A stretch of DNA of 64,000 nt from Pseudomonas botevensis (lineage in GTDB: Bacteria > Pseudomonadota > Gammaproteobacteria > Pseudomonadales > Pseudomonadaceae). Within the stretch, counting starts at the first letter, position 1; every line of letters starts with the position of its first letter. Positions 49,049 through 56,851 of the stretch are shown here, one piece after another. Where the stretch lies: positions 1-64,000 of the forward strand of contig NZ_JAHTKI010000004.1 of the NCBI RefSeq assembly GCF_019145475.1. The letters are read 5' to 3'. The notes under the pieces were generated by a model. It was not told the DNA's origin and searched no databases. It saw only the letters and a program-made list of their open reading frames with translations. Made by a program: the position numbers and the translations under genes.

Positions 49049-49075
49049 GGGGCGGACGCGTGTCCGCCCCCTTTT
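49049..49075 (+). terminator. Terminator-type hairpin between ggt and cysteine hydrolase genes
   Basis: GGGGCGGAC (49049-49057) and GTCCGCCCC (49062-49070) pair around GCGT, followed by CTTTTT on the plus strand. Both neighbours are on the minus strand, so the U-run faces the wrong way for ggt; it could stop antisense transcription. Confidence 0.7.
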
Positions 49076-49083
49076 TACGCCTC

Positions 49084-50811
49084 TCAGTAACCCAATGACA
49101 ACCCGGTGTTGCGACGCGGATCATTGGCACCGTAGAAACGGTTCTTGCCGACCGGTTTGCCACCCAGGGACGGTGCGCCAACCAGGATCGCAGCGATGTG
49201 GTTGGGGTCCTGAGGACCGGCAAACTTGTGCCCCCAGCTCTCGAGGATTTTCTTCGTGTCCGGGCTGGCCGCGAAATCTTCGAGGTTGGTTTGTTCCGGC
49301 ATCCATTGCTGGTGGAAACGTGGCGCGTCGACCGCTTCCTGCAGGCCCATGCCGTAGTCGATGACGTTGAGCATGGTCAGCAAAGTCGCGGTGATGATCC
49401 GGCTGCCGCCCGGTGTGCCCACCACCATCACCACCTTGCCGTCCTTGGTGACAATGGTCGGGCTCATCGACGACAGCGGCGCCTTGCCCGGAGCAATGGC
49501 ATTGGCCTCGCCCTGCACCAGACCGTACATGTTCGGCACGCCGACCTTCGAGGTGAAATCGTCCATCTCGTCGTTGAGGATCACCCCGGTCTTGCTGGCC
49601 ATCACGCCCGCACCGAACCAGTCGTTGAGGGTGTAGGTCACCGACACCGCATTGCCCCACTTGTCGACGATCGAATAGTGGGTGGTGTTGCTGCCTTCAT
49701 GGGGCGCGACCCCGGGTTTGAGTTCAGCGGACACACCGGCCTTCTGCGGCGCGATGGCGTCGCGCAGCTTGGTCGCGTAGTTCTTGTCCAGCAGGTGTTC
49801 GATCGGGTTCTTGACGAAATCCGGGTCGCCCAGATAGCTGTTGCGATCCACATAAGCGTGACGCATGGCCTCGATCTGATAGTGCATGCCCTGGGCCGAA
49901 TGGAAGCCCAGATCCTTCATCGGATAGCCTTCGAGGATGTTCATGATCTGACAGATCACCACGCCACCGGAGCTCGGTGGCGGCGCCGATACGACGTGGT
50001 AACCGCGATAGTCGCACTCCACCGGAGCCAGTTCGCGGGTCTTGTATTTGTCGAGGTCGGCCTGGGTGATGATGCCCTTGTTGGCCTGGCTCGAAGTGAC
50101 GATGGCGTCGGCCACCCAACCTTTGTAGAAGCCGTCGGCGCCCTTCTCGGAAATGGTCCGCAGGGTCTTCGCCAGATCCTTCTGCACCAGTTTCTGCCCG
50201 ACCTGCATCGGTTCACCGTTGCTCAGGAAGATCGAGCCGGAGTCCTTCATGTCCTTCTTGAACACGTCGGTGGCGTAATCCAGCAGATCGACATCGCCCT
50301 GCTCCAGTGCAAAGCCGTCTTCGGCCAGTTTGATCGCCGGGGCAATCATGTCCTTGCGCGGCTTGGTGCCGTACTTGGTCAGCGCCAGTTCCATGCCGGA
50401 CACGGTGCCCGGCACGCCCACCGCGAGATGGCCACGGGTACTCAGGTCGGGAATGACGTTGCCCTGTTTGTCGAGGTACATGTCGGCGGTCGCCGCCAGC
50501 GGGGCTTTTTCGCGGAAGTCGAGGAAGGTCTTGCGCCCGTCCGCCAGTTGAATGGTCATGAAACCGCCGCCACCGAGGTTACCGGCGGCGGGATAGACCA
50601 CCGCCAGCGCATACCCCACGGCAACCGCTGCATCGACGGCGTTGCCGCCGCTTTTCAATACATCGACGCCAACGTGGGTGGCCAGGTGCTGGGCGGTGAC
50701 CACCATGCCGTTTTCCGCCGCGACCGGCGCTACAGAAGCGGCGTGGGCCATGAGGCAACTGAGTGTCAGTGACGTCGCTATCAGCGACTTGGCAAAAGGT
50801 TCGTACTTCAT
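49084..50811 (-). CDS. ggt: Periplasmic gamma-glutamyltransferase
   Basis: A 575-residue precursor that self-cleaves into two chains and hydrolyses or transfers the gamma-glutamyl group of glutathione and similar compounds. Signal peptide 1-25 ('CLMAHAA'). The autocleavage and nucleophile Thr376 lies in 'EGSNTTHYSIVDKWGNAVSV', and 'SAPPPSSGGVVICQIMNILE' and 'MSPTIVTKDGKVVMVVGTPG' are further family blocks. ATG at 50811 is used. It sits in a small minus-strand group; the upstream divergent gene is ogt. Confidence 0.94.
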   Translation of the reverse strand: MKYEPFAKSLIATSLTLSCLMAHAASVAPVAAENGMVVTAQHLATHVGVDVLKSGGNAVDAAVAVGYALAVVYPAAGNLGGGGFMTIQLADGRKTFLDFREKAPLAATADMYLDKQGNVIPDLSTRGHLAVGVPGTVSGMELALTKYGTKPRKDMIAPAIKLAEDGFALEQGDVDLLDYATDVFKKDMKDSGSIFLSNGEPMQVGQKLVQKDLAKTLRTISEKGADGFYKGWVADAIVTSSQANKGIITQADLDKYKTRELAPVECDYRGYHVVSAPPPSSGGVVICQIMNILEGYPMKDLGFHSAQGMHYQIEAMRHAYVDRNSYLGDPDFVKNPIEHLLDKNYATKLRDAIAPQKAGVSAELKPGVAPHEGSNTTHYSIVDKWGNAVSVTYTLNDWFGAGVMASKTGVILNDEMDDFTSKVGVPNMYGLVQGEANAIAPGKAPLSSMSPTIVTKDGKVVMVVGTPGGSRIITATLLTMLNVIDYGMGLQEAVDAPRFHQQWMPEQTNLEDFAASPDTKKILESWGHKFAGPQDPNHIAAILVGAPSLGGKPVGKNRFYGANDPRRNTGLSLGY

Positions 50812-50960
50812 GAGTCGATCTCTTTTTTGTTTTGGATTGATGCAACACACAGGGGGAACACTTGAGAGCAACAAGCAGTATGGTCGGGATTGCGGTTTGC
50901 GCCTCCCCGATCCGGCAGTATGCTGGCGGCTGTTTTCGTACCGATCCGGAGTCTGTCGCC

Positions 50961-51470
50961 ATGGCCTACACGTTCATCACCCTGCCCTCGCCGGTCGGCG
51001 AGCTGAAGCTGGTCGCGAACGGTTCACGACTGGCGGCCATCCTCTGGGAAAACGACAAACCGAACCGGGTACGCCTGGGGCCGATGAGCGAGGCGCCGGA
51101 CAATCCGGTGCTGCTGAAAACCGCCCGGCAACTGGCAGAATATTTTGCCGGCACGCGCAACGGCTTCGAGCTGGACCTGGACTTTGTCGGCACCGACTTT
51201 CAGAAAAAGGTCTGGGCGGCGCTGCTGACCATTCCCTTCGGTGAAACCCGGACCTACAGCGAAATCGCCCGCCAGATCGGTCATCCCACGGCAGTACGTG
51301 CGGTAGGCGCAGCGAACGGGCGCAATCCGATTTCGATCGTTGCACCCTGTCATCGGGTGATTGGGGCGTCAGGAAAACTGACCGGGTTTGCGGGCGGGCT
51401 TGAGGCCAAGGAGCGATTGCTGACGCTTGAGGGTTTTCGCGAAACAGGTCGTACGGGCGACCTGTTCTGA
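50961..51470 (+). CDS. ogt: Methylated-DNA--protein-cysteine methyltransferase
   Basis: A 169-residue suicide DNA-repair enzyme that removes O6-alkyl groups from guanine. The acceptor Cys130 lies in 'IVAPCHRVIGASGKLTGFAG', preceded by the DNA-binding helix 'TYSEIARQIGHPTAVRAVGA' with the Arg finger. Size and lack of an Ada N-terminal domain make it an Ogt type. ATG at 50961 matches the usual start. Divergent from ggt. Confidence 0.93.
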   Translation: MAYTFITLPSPVGELKLVANGSRLAAILWENDKPNRVRLGPMSEAPDNPVLLKTARQLAEYFAGTRNGFELDLDFVGTDFQKKVWAALLTIPFGETRTYSEIARQIGHPTAVRAVGAANGRNPISIVAPCHRVIGASGKLTGFAGGLEAKERLLTLEGFRETGRTGDLF

Positions 51471-51483
51471 TCTCGTTCTGGAT

Positions 51484-51510
51484 GTAGGCCGCCCTCGTGG
51501 GCAGGCCTAC
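51484..51510. terminator. Long hairpin between ogt and nudK
   Basis: GTAGGCC and GGCCTAC flank an inner GCCC-TCGT-GGGC stem, giving a near-continuous hairpin of 11 bp in two parts. It lies between convergent ogt and nudK and probably ends both transcripts. Confidence 0.6.
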
Positions 51511-51550
51511 TCCCACAAAGGCAACACATGCCAATGCGGGAGCATGACAA

Positions 51551-52141
51551 TCAGTTGTTAAAGAGCTTGTTCATCGCCGCGTACTGCAACAGCATGATGG
51601 TCTTGGCATCGCAGATCTCGCCACGCGCGAACGCCGCCAGTGCCTCGTCGAAATGCCACTCCAGCACTTCCAGTTCTTCGGTCTCTTCCTCCAGACCGCC
51701 GCCGTCGCCGACCTTCGACGCCGAATCGTATTCAGCAATGAAAAAGTGCAGCTTTTCGGTCACGGAGCCAGGGCTCATGTAAGACTCGAACACCTTCTTC
51801 ACATCATGGACGCGGTAGCCGGTTTCTTCCTCGGCCTCGGCGCGAATCCGTTGCTCCGGTGCCGCACCTTCCAGCAAACCGGCTGCCACTTCGATCAGCA
51901 ACCCGTCATGACCGTTGACGAACACCGGCAAGCGGAACTGGCGGGTCAGCACCACGGTCCGTTTCTCACGGTTGAACAGCAGAATCGCCGCGCCGTTGCC
52001 CCGGTCGTAGACCTCACGGGTCTGACGCTGCCAGTCACCGTTGTTGCGCTGGTAATCGAAGGTGATTTTCTTCAGCAGATACCAGTCGTGGGACAACACC
52101 TGGGTTTCAACAATGTTGACCCGCTCGGCTGTGGTAGACAT
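51551..52141 (-). CDS. nudK: NUDIX hydrolase, GDP-mannose pyrophosphatase NudK type
   Basis: A 196-residue NUDIX enzyme. The Nudix box runs through 'GLLEGAAPEQRIRAEAEEET' followed by 'GYRV' (G-x5-E-x7-REUxEE type, with small changes). The N-terminal 'HDWYLLKKITFDYQRNNGDW' and the 'LPVFVNGHDGLLIEVAAGLL' region resemble NudK, which cleaves GDP-mannose. ATG at 52141 begins the conserved part. Downstream lie chitin-related genes. Confidence 0.86.
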   Translation of the reverse strand: MSTTAERVNIVETQVLSHDWYLLKKITFDYQRNNGDWQRQTREVYDRGNGAAILLFNREKRTVVLTRQFRLPVFVNGHDGLLIEVAAGLLEGAAPEQRIRAEAEEETGYRVHDVKKVFESYMSPGSVTEKLHFFIAEYDSASKVGDGGGLEEETEELEVLEWHFDEALAAFARGEICDAKTIMLLQYAAMNKLFNN

Positions 52142-52211
52142 GACGCCTGATCCTTTTTTGTCATCGAAAGGCGTCCATCGTAGGCGAAAAACCACCCGCC
52201 AAGAACGAAAA

Positions 52212-52237
52212 AAAGCCCGGCAGCGCTACCGGGCTTT
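52212..52237 (-). terminator. Intrinsic terminator of the chitinase gene
   Basis: AAAGCCCGG (52212-52220) pairs with CCGGGCTTT (52229-52237) around CAGCGCTA. On the minus strand it is followed by a long U-run (complement of the A-run at 52208-52214), 8 bp after the chitinase stop. Confidence 0.93.
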
Positions 52238-52244
52238 CATTCAT

Positions 52245-53312
52245 TTACTGCTGACGGGCGACGCCTGGTGCGACGGCATCAGACTCTGGCGAAGACAGCC
52301 GCGCCCCATGGATCAGCGGCCCATAGCGCCGACTGAATTCCCAGTTGTAGGGCACGCGATCCTTGCTGGTGCCGTTGTCCCAGTTCACCGACCAGGTCAT
52401 CAGGCCCTTGATCGGATGCCCTTTGATCGCCAGGCGTTTCATCGCGTTGCCGACGGCAGTGTCGTCGATCACATAACCGGTGGCAGCCGCATCGACGTTG
52501 GCCGGCAGGCCGATGACGAACTTGTCCGCCGGAATACGGGTAAAGCCGCGAGTACCGGTCACCAGGCTTTCTGTCAGGTAATAGAGGAAATCCTCTTTCA
52601 GCGCATCGTTGTTCTGGGCGATCCACGCCCCGTTGCCGTTGTTGGCTTCCGGCACCCAGACGCCATCACCGCCTTGGTTGTAGAACTGTGGAGCGATGAA
52701 GTCGTAGTAGCCTTCCAGCGCTTGCAGGTAGCCGACGTATTTGCCGGTGCTGGTCAGGTACGGGAACTCCGGCGCCATGCTGATGATGAAATGCTTGCCC
52801 TGGCCGGCGTAGTGATCCTTGACCAGTTTCAGCGCGGCCGGCAGCACGGTCTTGTTGGCGGCGAAATCAATCGCGCTCTGTTCAAGATCGATGTCCAGAC
52901 CGTCGAAACCATAGGTTTCCACCAGCCGGATGATTTCGTTGGCCAGAGGACGCTCCTGGCCGCTGCGCAGTTCGATGTGGGCATCGGCACCGCCGAGGGA
53001 AATCAGCACCGCCCGCCCCTGGCTGTTGAGCACGCCGACCTGGCGGCGAAACTCGGCATCGGAAACGTTGAACGGCTTGAAAGTCGGAATCCCGCTGCCC
53101 TTCATGAAGGCCACCGCGACGACGTTGTACTCCTTGGGTACGTCTTCGAGCGCAATGCTGGCGAAACGGCCTTGGCGGTAACCGTCGCTGGGGCCTGCCG
53201 GCCAGTTGTGCCAGAAGCCCATGAGGATCTTCTTGCCAGTGAGGCTCGGCATCAGCGACGCCGCGTCGCTCGCCTGGTTTTGCACAAGGGTGAAGTCAAT
53301 GTTCGATGACAT
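52245..53312 (-). CDS. GH18 chitinase without a signal peptide
   Basis: A 355-residue (beta/alpha)8 glycoside hydrolase that cuts chitin with retention. The catalytic DxxDxDxE is 'FDGLDIDLE' (Asp137, Asp140, Asp142, Glu144), preceded by the 'AVLISLGGAD' strand-3 motif. The N-terminus 'MSSNIDFTLVQNQASDAASL' is not a signal peptide, and no in-frame leader is open upstream, so Sec/Tat export is not expected; release by lysis or another secretion route would be needed. It follows the LPMO gene after a 40-bp gap and is probably co-transcribed with it. Confidence 0.93.
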   Translation of the reverse strand: MSSNIDFTLVQNQASDAASLMPSLTGKKILMGFWHNWPAGPSDGYRQGRFASIALEDVPKEYNVVAVAFMKGSGIPTFKPFNVSDAEFRRQVGVLNSQGRAVLISLGGADAHIELRSGQERPLANEIIRLVETYGFDGLDIDLEQSAIDFAANKTVLPAALKLVKDHYAGQGKHFIISMAPEFPYLTSTGKYVGYLQALEGYYDFIAPQFYNQGGDGVWVPEANNGNGAWIAQNNDALKEDFLYYLTESLVTGTRGFTRIPADKFVIGLPANVDAAATGYVIDDTAVGNAMKRLAIKGHPIKGLMTWSVNWDNGTSKDRVPYNWEFSRRYGPLIHGARLSSPESDAVAPGVARQQ

Positions 53313-53352
53313 GTTCTAATCCTTCAGAACGTGTGAGTGGGGTGTCGCGTGG

Positions 53353-53988
53353 TTATTTGAAATCCACATCGAAGGCCTGATAGAAAGCGTTGCCGGTGTT
53401 GGCGACGATCCACATCAGCACGATGACGTGATGGCCTGTCTTGTTGGCCGGCAGTTTCACCGCATGATTGATCTTGGCCTTCAGTTCGGCCGAATGGCTG
53501 TAGTAAGGCACCTGAGGGTAAAAATCCTCGAAGAATGGCTGCGCTTCGAGCTGCGCACGGCTGATGCGCTGCTGCGGGTCCCAGCCATCCTTGGTGATCA
53601 GCCAGCGGTAGCCGCGGGTGGTGTGTGGCGCGGTGTATTCCCATTTGACCTCGAGGGTCTGACCGGGGGCGACATTGAGCAGCGGCCAAGAGAACGGACG
53701 ACCGAGCTTCTTGCTCATTTCCGCGGCGGTGAAGTTCACGCAGTCGCGGGCATCGGTCTTGCCGCCGCTGAGGATGTAGCCATCGGCGGGTGGTACGTCG
53801 CTTGGGTTATCTGTCTCGAACGGCGCCGGGAACGGACCGGCCACCAGCGCCGGGAAGTTCTTGCCACCCTCCATTTCGTTGACCTGCCAGGCACCAAGCA
53901 ATCCTTGCTCGATGGCCACCGCGCCGCGGCTGGCAGGAGAGATGACGCGACCGTGTCGCAGTTGGGTTTGAGCTTGTGGTTGATTCAT
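53353..53988 (-). CDS. AA10 lytic polysaccharide monooxygenase without a signal peptide
   Basis: A 211-residue chitin-active copper oxidase. Normally the first copper ligand is the N-terminal His exposed by signal cleavage; here His12 in 'LRHGRVISPASRG' is internal. The second brace His is His122 in 'EYTAPHTTRGYRWLIT', and 'GNAFYQAFDVDF' holds the axial aromatic residue. ATG at 53988 has GGAG 8 nt upstream. A TAA lies in frame a few codons before, so a leader cannot be added. An N-terminal trim of 11 residues would be needed for full activity. Heads the LPMO-chitinase unit; leader has a GGA-loop hairpin. Confidence 0.9.
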   Translation of the reverse strand: MNQPQAQTQLRHGRVISPASRGAVAIEQGLLGAWQVNEMEGGKNFPALVAGPFPAPFETDNPSDVPPADGYILSGGKTDARDCVNFTAAEMSKKLGRPFSWPLLNVAPGQTLEVKWEYTAPHTTRGYRWLITKDGWDPQQRISRAQLEAQPFFEDFYPQVPYYSHSAELKAKINHAVKLPANKTGHHVIVLMWIVANTGNAFYQAFDVDFK

Positions 53989-54013
53989 GTTTTTCACTCC
54001 GTTGATTTAAGAA

Positions 54014-54032
54014 CTCTCCTTTCCGAGGAGAG
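54014..54032 (-). promoter_or_regulatory. GGA-loop hairpin in the LPMO leader, RsmA/RsmE-like site
   Basis: On the minus strand CTCTCCT and AGGAGAG form a 7-bp stem (54032-54026 with 54020-54014) with loop CGGAA, exposing GGA. A second GGA is part of the ribosome site (ACGGAGTG, about 8 nt before the ATG). A loop GGA plus SD GGA is the layout bound by CsrA/RsmA proteins in Pseudomonas. Confidence 0.5.
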
Positions 54033-54119
54033 ACCTTCAAGCTAGCGGAGCTGGTTATTTTGTCCATTGGCAGGTTTGTCGCAGCTAACAAGGTCCGGTG
54101 CAGCAAAACGCCGAAAATA

Positions 54120-54135
54120 CTGGATATAAACACAG
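54120..54135. promoter_or_regulatory. LexA-type (SOS) box
   Basis: CTGGATATAAACACAG has the CTG-N10-CAG form with an AT-rich, TATA-containing core, close to CTGTATATATATACAG. TATAAA inside it could be a plus-strand -10 element. It lies 132 bp upstream of the LPMO gene on one side and 44 bp upstream of the small ORF on the other. Confidence 0.65.
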
Positions 54136-54178
54136 TGCGCTGCGCCGACGCCTACCCAACGCATGGCAAAAGGAGTAC

Positions 54179-54373
54179 ATGGCAACGTTGCGAAAACCTG
54201 CATTCACCACACGGCGCGCAGCCTCGAAAGAGGATTGGAATGATCGTCTGAAGCGCGCTAGGCTGCGTGCTCATTGCTATCAAGGAAGCGCAGATGAACT
54301 TGCGGATCGAGCTGTCGCAAAACTCCACGGACGAAGAACGCCAGGCCATCCTGGCACCGCTCCATGCCTATAA
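54179..54373 (+). CDS. Possible SOS-controlled small ORF
   Basis: A 64-residue reading frame whose ATG is preceded by AAAAGGAGTAC, an almost ideal ribosome site, and by the LexA-type box 44 bp further up. The protein (starting 'MATLRKPAFTTRRAASKEDW') is basic at the N-terminus, without a known domain. It overlaps the start of the GNAT gene in another frame, and its C-terminal third is therefore suspect. It may be a real small gene, a translational leader, or a remnant. Confidence 0.35.
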   Translation: MATLRKPAFTTRRAASKEDWNDRLKRARLRAHCYQGSADELADRAVAKLHGRRTPGHPGTAPCL

Positions 54374-54719
54374 CGTCGCCCAGGCCGGGATTGCGGTTTC
54401 GGAACCGCTCACGCTGCTGGTGCGCGACGAGCACGACGAGATTCTCGGCGGGCTGTATGGCCGGCTGGTCTGCAACTGGCTGTTCGTCGATTTACTGTCG
54501 GTGCCGGAACAGGGCCGGGGCCAGGGTGTTGGCTCGAAACTGATGCGCATGGCCGAGGAGCTGGCGCGAGAGAAAGGTTGCATCGGCGCGTGGCTCGATA
54601 CCTTCGATTTCCAGGCGCCGGAGTTCTACAAGAAGTTGGGGTACAGCCAGTTTGGCGAGCTGCAGGATTATCCGCCGGGGCATAAGCGGATGTTTTTCCA
54701 GAAAAGGCTGGACGATTGA
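54294..54719 (+). CDS. GNAT-family N-acetyltransferase
   Basis: A 141-residue acetyltransferase. The acetyl-CoA loop is 'SVPEQGRGQGVGSKLMRMAE', with strand 4 'LVCNWLFVDLLSV' before and 'AWLDTFDFQAPEFYKKLGY' (strand 5 with the usual Tyr) after. ATG at 54294 follows AAGGAAGCGCAG. The LexA-type box upstream may place it under SOS control. Substrate unknown. Confidence 0.88.
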   Translation: MNLRIELSQNSTDEERQAILAPLHAYNVAQAGIAVSEPLTLLVRDEHDEILGGLYGRLVCNWLFVDLLSVPEQGRGQGVGSKLMRMAEELAREKGCIGAWLDTFDFQAPEFYKKLGYSQFGELQDYPPGHKRMFFQKRLDD

Positions 54720-54791
54720 GTTGACTGAAGCTTTTCGCGAGCAGGCCGGCGCCCATGACTTCAGCGTGGGAACCGGCACGTTCTGCAGTGC

Positions 54792-55142
54792 TTAGAGACA
54801 GGTCGCCAGCGCCGCCATCCGGCGCTTGGCGACGAAGTCGTCTTTCTGCGCGTAATAGCTCAATGTCGTACCCGACGCATCGCTGGTCAGATCGACAAAC
54901 GACTCCGCCGAACGCGTGTAGACCGTCGAGCCACCCTTCTTGCCCGGTTGCAGATAGGCGGCGGCATCGACCCCGAATACAGCTTCGTCCTGCCAGGCGA
55001 ACTGTACGCACTGGGCCACGTCTTTCTCCGGCTTTTCCGAAGTCAGGGTCTTGTAAGGGGCCTTGGTGCGGGCATCGTCCATCACCGAACCCGCGCAACC
55101 GGCCAGCACGGTGGCCGCCAGCGCTACCATCAGAATTCGCAT
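54792..55142 (-). CDS. Small lipoprotein
   Basis: A 116-residue predicted lipoprotein; 'ATVLAGC' (Cys16) is the lipobox. The mature part has 'YKTLTSEKPEKDVAQCVQFA' and 'GGSTVYTRSAESFVDLTSDA', a pattern seen in small Pseudomonas envelope proteins of unknown function. Two Cys could form a disulfide. Divergent from the DUF6388-like gene. Confidence 0.8.
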   Translation of the reverse strand: MRILMVALAATVLAGCAGSVMDDARTKAPYKTLTSEKPEKDVAQCVQFAWQDEAVFGVDAAAYLQPGKKGGSTVYTRSAESFVDLTSDASGTTLSYYAQKDDFVAKRRMAALATCL

Positions 55143-55277
55143 TGCATTCGCTCATTCGGAAAAAAGCGGACTGTATCACCGCAGCGCAGGAAAACGTTCT
55201 GCTTTACTGCATTTATGACGCGACACGCTGCGCCGACTCCTGCACCCTATGGTCAACCAGCCCAACAAGGAAACCCC

Positions 55278-55607
55278 ATGGCGGCCACCGACCAGCGACA
55301 CGAACAGGCCCTGAAACTGTTTCTCGATGCACGCCCGGAACTGCGCGAAACCCTCGATCACCTCAACCCGCTGCTGGCCCAGGCCAAGGGCGAGACTCAG
55401 GCGCAATACCGCGAAGAACGCCTGCACGAAGCCTTCGAAGCCGAGGCCGAAAGCCTTGGTCTGTTCGCCTGGGAACTCACTTTGCAATTGACCAGCGCCA
55501 CGCCCGAGGACTATCAGGCACAACGCCTTGAAGTGCATCGCGAGGTCGCGGAAATGGCCGGCATGAGCTGGCTGGAATACTGCGATCTGTATGGCATAGA
55601 ACCGTAA
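55278..55607 (+). CDS. DUF6388-like hypothetical protein
   Basis: A 109-residue, acidic and helical cytoplasmic protein. CAAGGAAACCCC sits upstream of the ATG. The sequence 'HEQALKLFLDARPELRETLD' and 'HREVAEMAGMSWLEYCDLYG' is like small Pseudomonas proteins classified as DUF6388 (from memory). No catalytic motif is visible. Followed 26 bp later by a DUF1275 membrane protein, possibly co-transcribed. Confidence 0.75.
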   Translation: MAATDQRHEQALKLFLDARPELRETLDHLNPLLAQAKGETQAQYREERLHEAFEAEAESLGLFAWELTLQLTSATPEDYQAQRLEVHREVAEMAGMSWLEYCDLYGIEP

Positions 55608-55632
55608 TTGCCGCTCAAGGACCTCCTTATCA

Positions 55633-56337
55633 ATGCTGCCGTCAGCCTCGACTCACCGCGCCAGTCCCGGTCATCTGCACACACAAAAGTGGCGCGGGCG
55701 TGTGGGCCTGGCGCTGGTTGCCGCGCTCTCGGTGCTGGCCGGGATGACCGATGCCATCGGTTTCATGGCCAGCGGCGATTTCGTGTCGTTCATGAGCGGC
55801 AACACCACGCGGCTGGCGGTGGCGATCAGCGCTGGCGATATGAGTCTGACGTTGCGGCTGGTCATCCTGGTCGTCACATTCATTGTTGGTAACGCCCTGG
55901 GCGTAGTGGTCGGGCGCCTGGGTGGGCGACGGGCGCTGCCGCTGCTGCTGTGTATCGCCACGCTGCTCTGCGCGGCGGCGGTCTGGCCGTTCGAGGCGCA
56001 ACTGCCGGCGCTGCTGGCGGCGATCATTGCCATGGGCATGCTCAATGCCGCCGTGGAAGAAGTGAACGGCCTGGCCGTCGGGCTGACGTATGTCACCGGC
56101 GCGTTGTCCCGGTTCGGGCGCGGGCTCGGGCGCTGGATGCTCGGCGAACGACGCAATGGCTGGCGGGTGCAACTGGTGCCGTGGAGCGGGATGTTCATCG
56201 GCGCGGTTCTGGGGGCGGTGCTGGAACACCATCTGGGGCTGAAGGCGTTGTTCGTCAGCGGTTTGCTGGCAGGACTGCTCGGGGTGGTGTCGCTGGCGAT
56301 TCCTCGGCGCTGGCAGTTGGGGTACATGCCGCGCTGA
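55633..56337 (+). CDS. DUF1275/YoaK-family membrane protein
   Basis: A 234-residue protein with six transmembrane helices. The family marker is 'LAGMTDAIGFMASGDFVSFM' followed by 'SGNTTRLAV'. Function unknown. ATG at 55633 gives a short polar N-terminus before TM1. Precedes tusD by 120 bp. Confidence 0.87.
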   Translation: MLPSASTHRASPGHLHTQKWRGRVGLALVAALSVLAGMTDAIGFMASGDFVSFMSGNTTRLAVAISAGDMSLTLRLVILVVTFIVGNALGVVVGRLGGRRALPLLLCIATLLCAAAVWPFEAQLPALLAAIIAMGMLNAAVEEVNGLAVGLTYVTGALSRFGRGLGRWMLGERRNGWRVQLVPWSGMFIGAVLGAVLEHHLGLKALFVSGLLAGLLGVVSLAIPRRWQLGYMPR

Positions 56338-56457
56338 GGTTTGCAGATGCGGCATCGTTATCGCCTGAGCGGGCGCTTTCGCGGGCAAGCAACATCGACT
56401 TAGCCGCCCCGCCGATAAAGCTTTATCATGGCCGCAGTTTTGCTGATCGAGTCCGTC

Positions 56458-56850
56458 ATGAAGTTCGCCATCGCGCTGTTTTCCGCCGCTCATGCGCCCT
56501 CCTCGCGCCGCGCCCTGCTGTTCGCTCAGGCCGCGTTGGCCGGCGGGCATGAAATCGTCCGGCTGTTTTTCTATCAGGACGGCGTCTACAACGCGTCCGA
56601 CGCGGTGGTCACCCCGCAGGACGAACGGGATCTGCCCAAGCAATGGCGCGCGTTCATCACCGAGCAACAACTGGACGGCGTGGTGTGCATCGCCGCCGCC
56701 CTGCGTCGCGGTGTTCTGAATGATGAAGAAGCCAAGCGTTATCAGCGTGAAGCGGTGGCAGTCAGCGCGCCGTGGGAGTTATCCGGGCTCGGGCAGTTGC
56801 ACGATGCGGTACAGGACGCCGACCGTCTGATCTGTTTCGGAGGCGCATGA
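56458..56850 (+). CDS. tusD: TusD, sulfur-relay subunit for 2-thiouridine tRNA
   Basis: A 130-residue DsrE-fold subunit of the TusBCD complex that passes persulfide sulfur from TusA to TusE during mnm5s2U34 synthesis in tRNA. The sulfur-carrying Cys77 is in 'DGVVCIAAALRRG'. ATG at 56458 is used. First of a tight operon tusD-tusC-tusB-tusE-ybiB. Confidence 0.93.
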   Translation: MKFAIALFSAAHAPSSRRALLFAQAALAGGHEIVRLFFYQDGVYNASDAVVTPQDERDLPKQWRAFITEQQLDGVVCIAAALRRGVLNDEEAKRYQREAVAVSAPWELSGLGQLHDAVQDADRLICFGGA

Positions 56851-56851
56851 A

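Larger units (their letters stand above)
54000..54293. other. 294-bp divergent region between LPMO and GNAT genes
   Basis: Contains the LPMO leader hairpin, the LexA-type box at 54120-54135, and a short reading frame with an excellent ribosome site (54179). Apart from these no gene is recognised. Confidence 0.7.
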
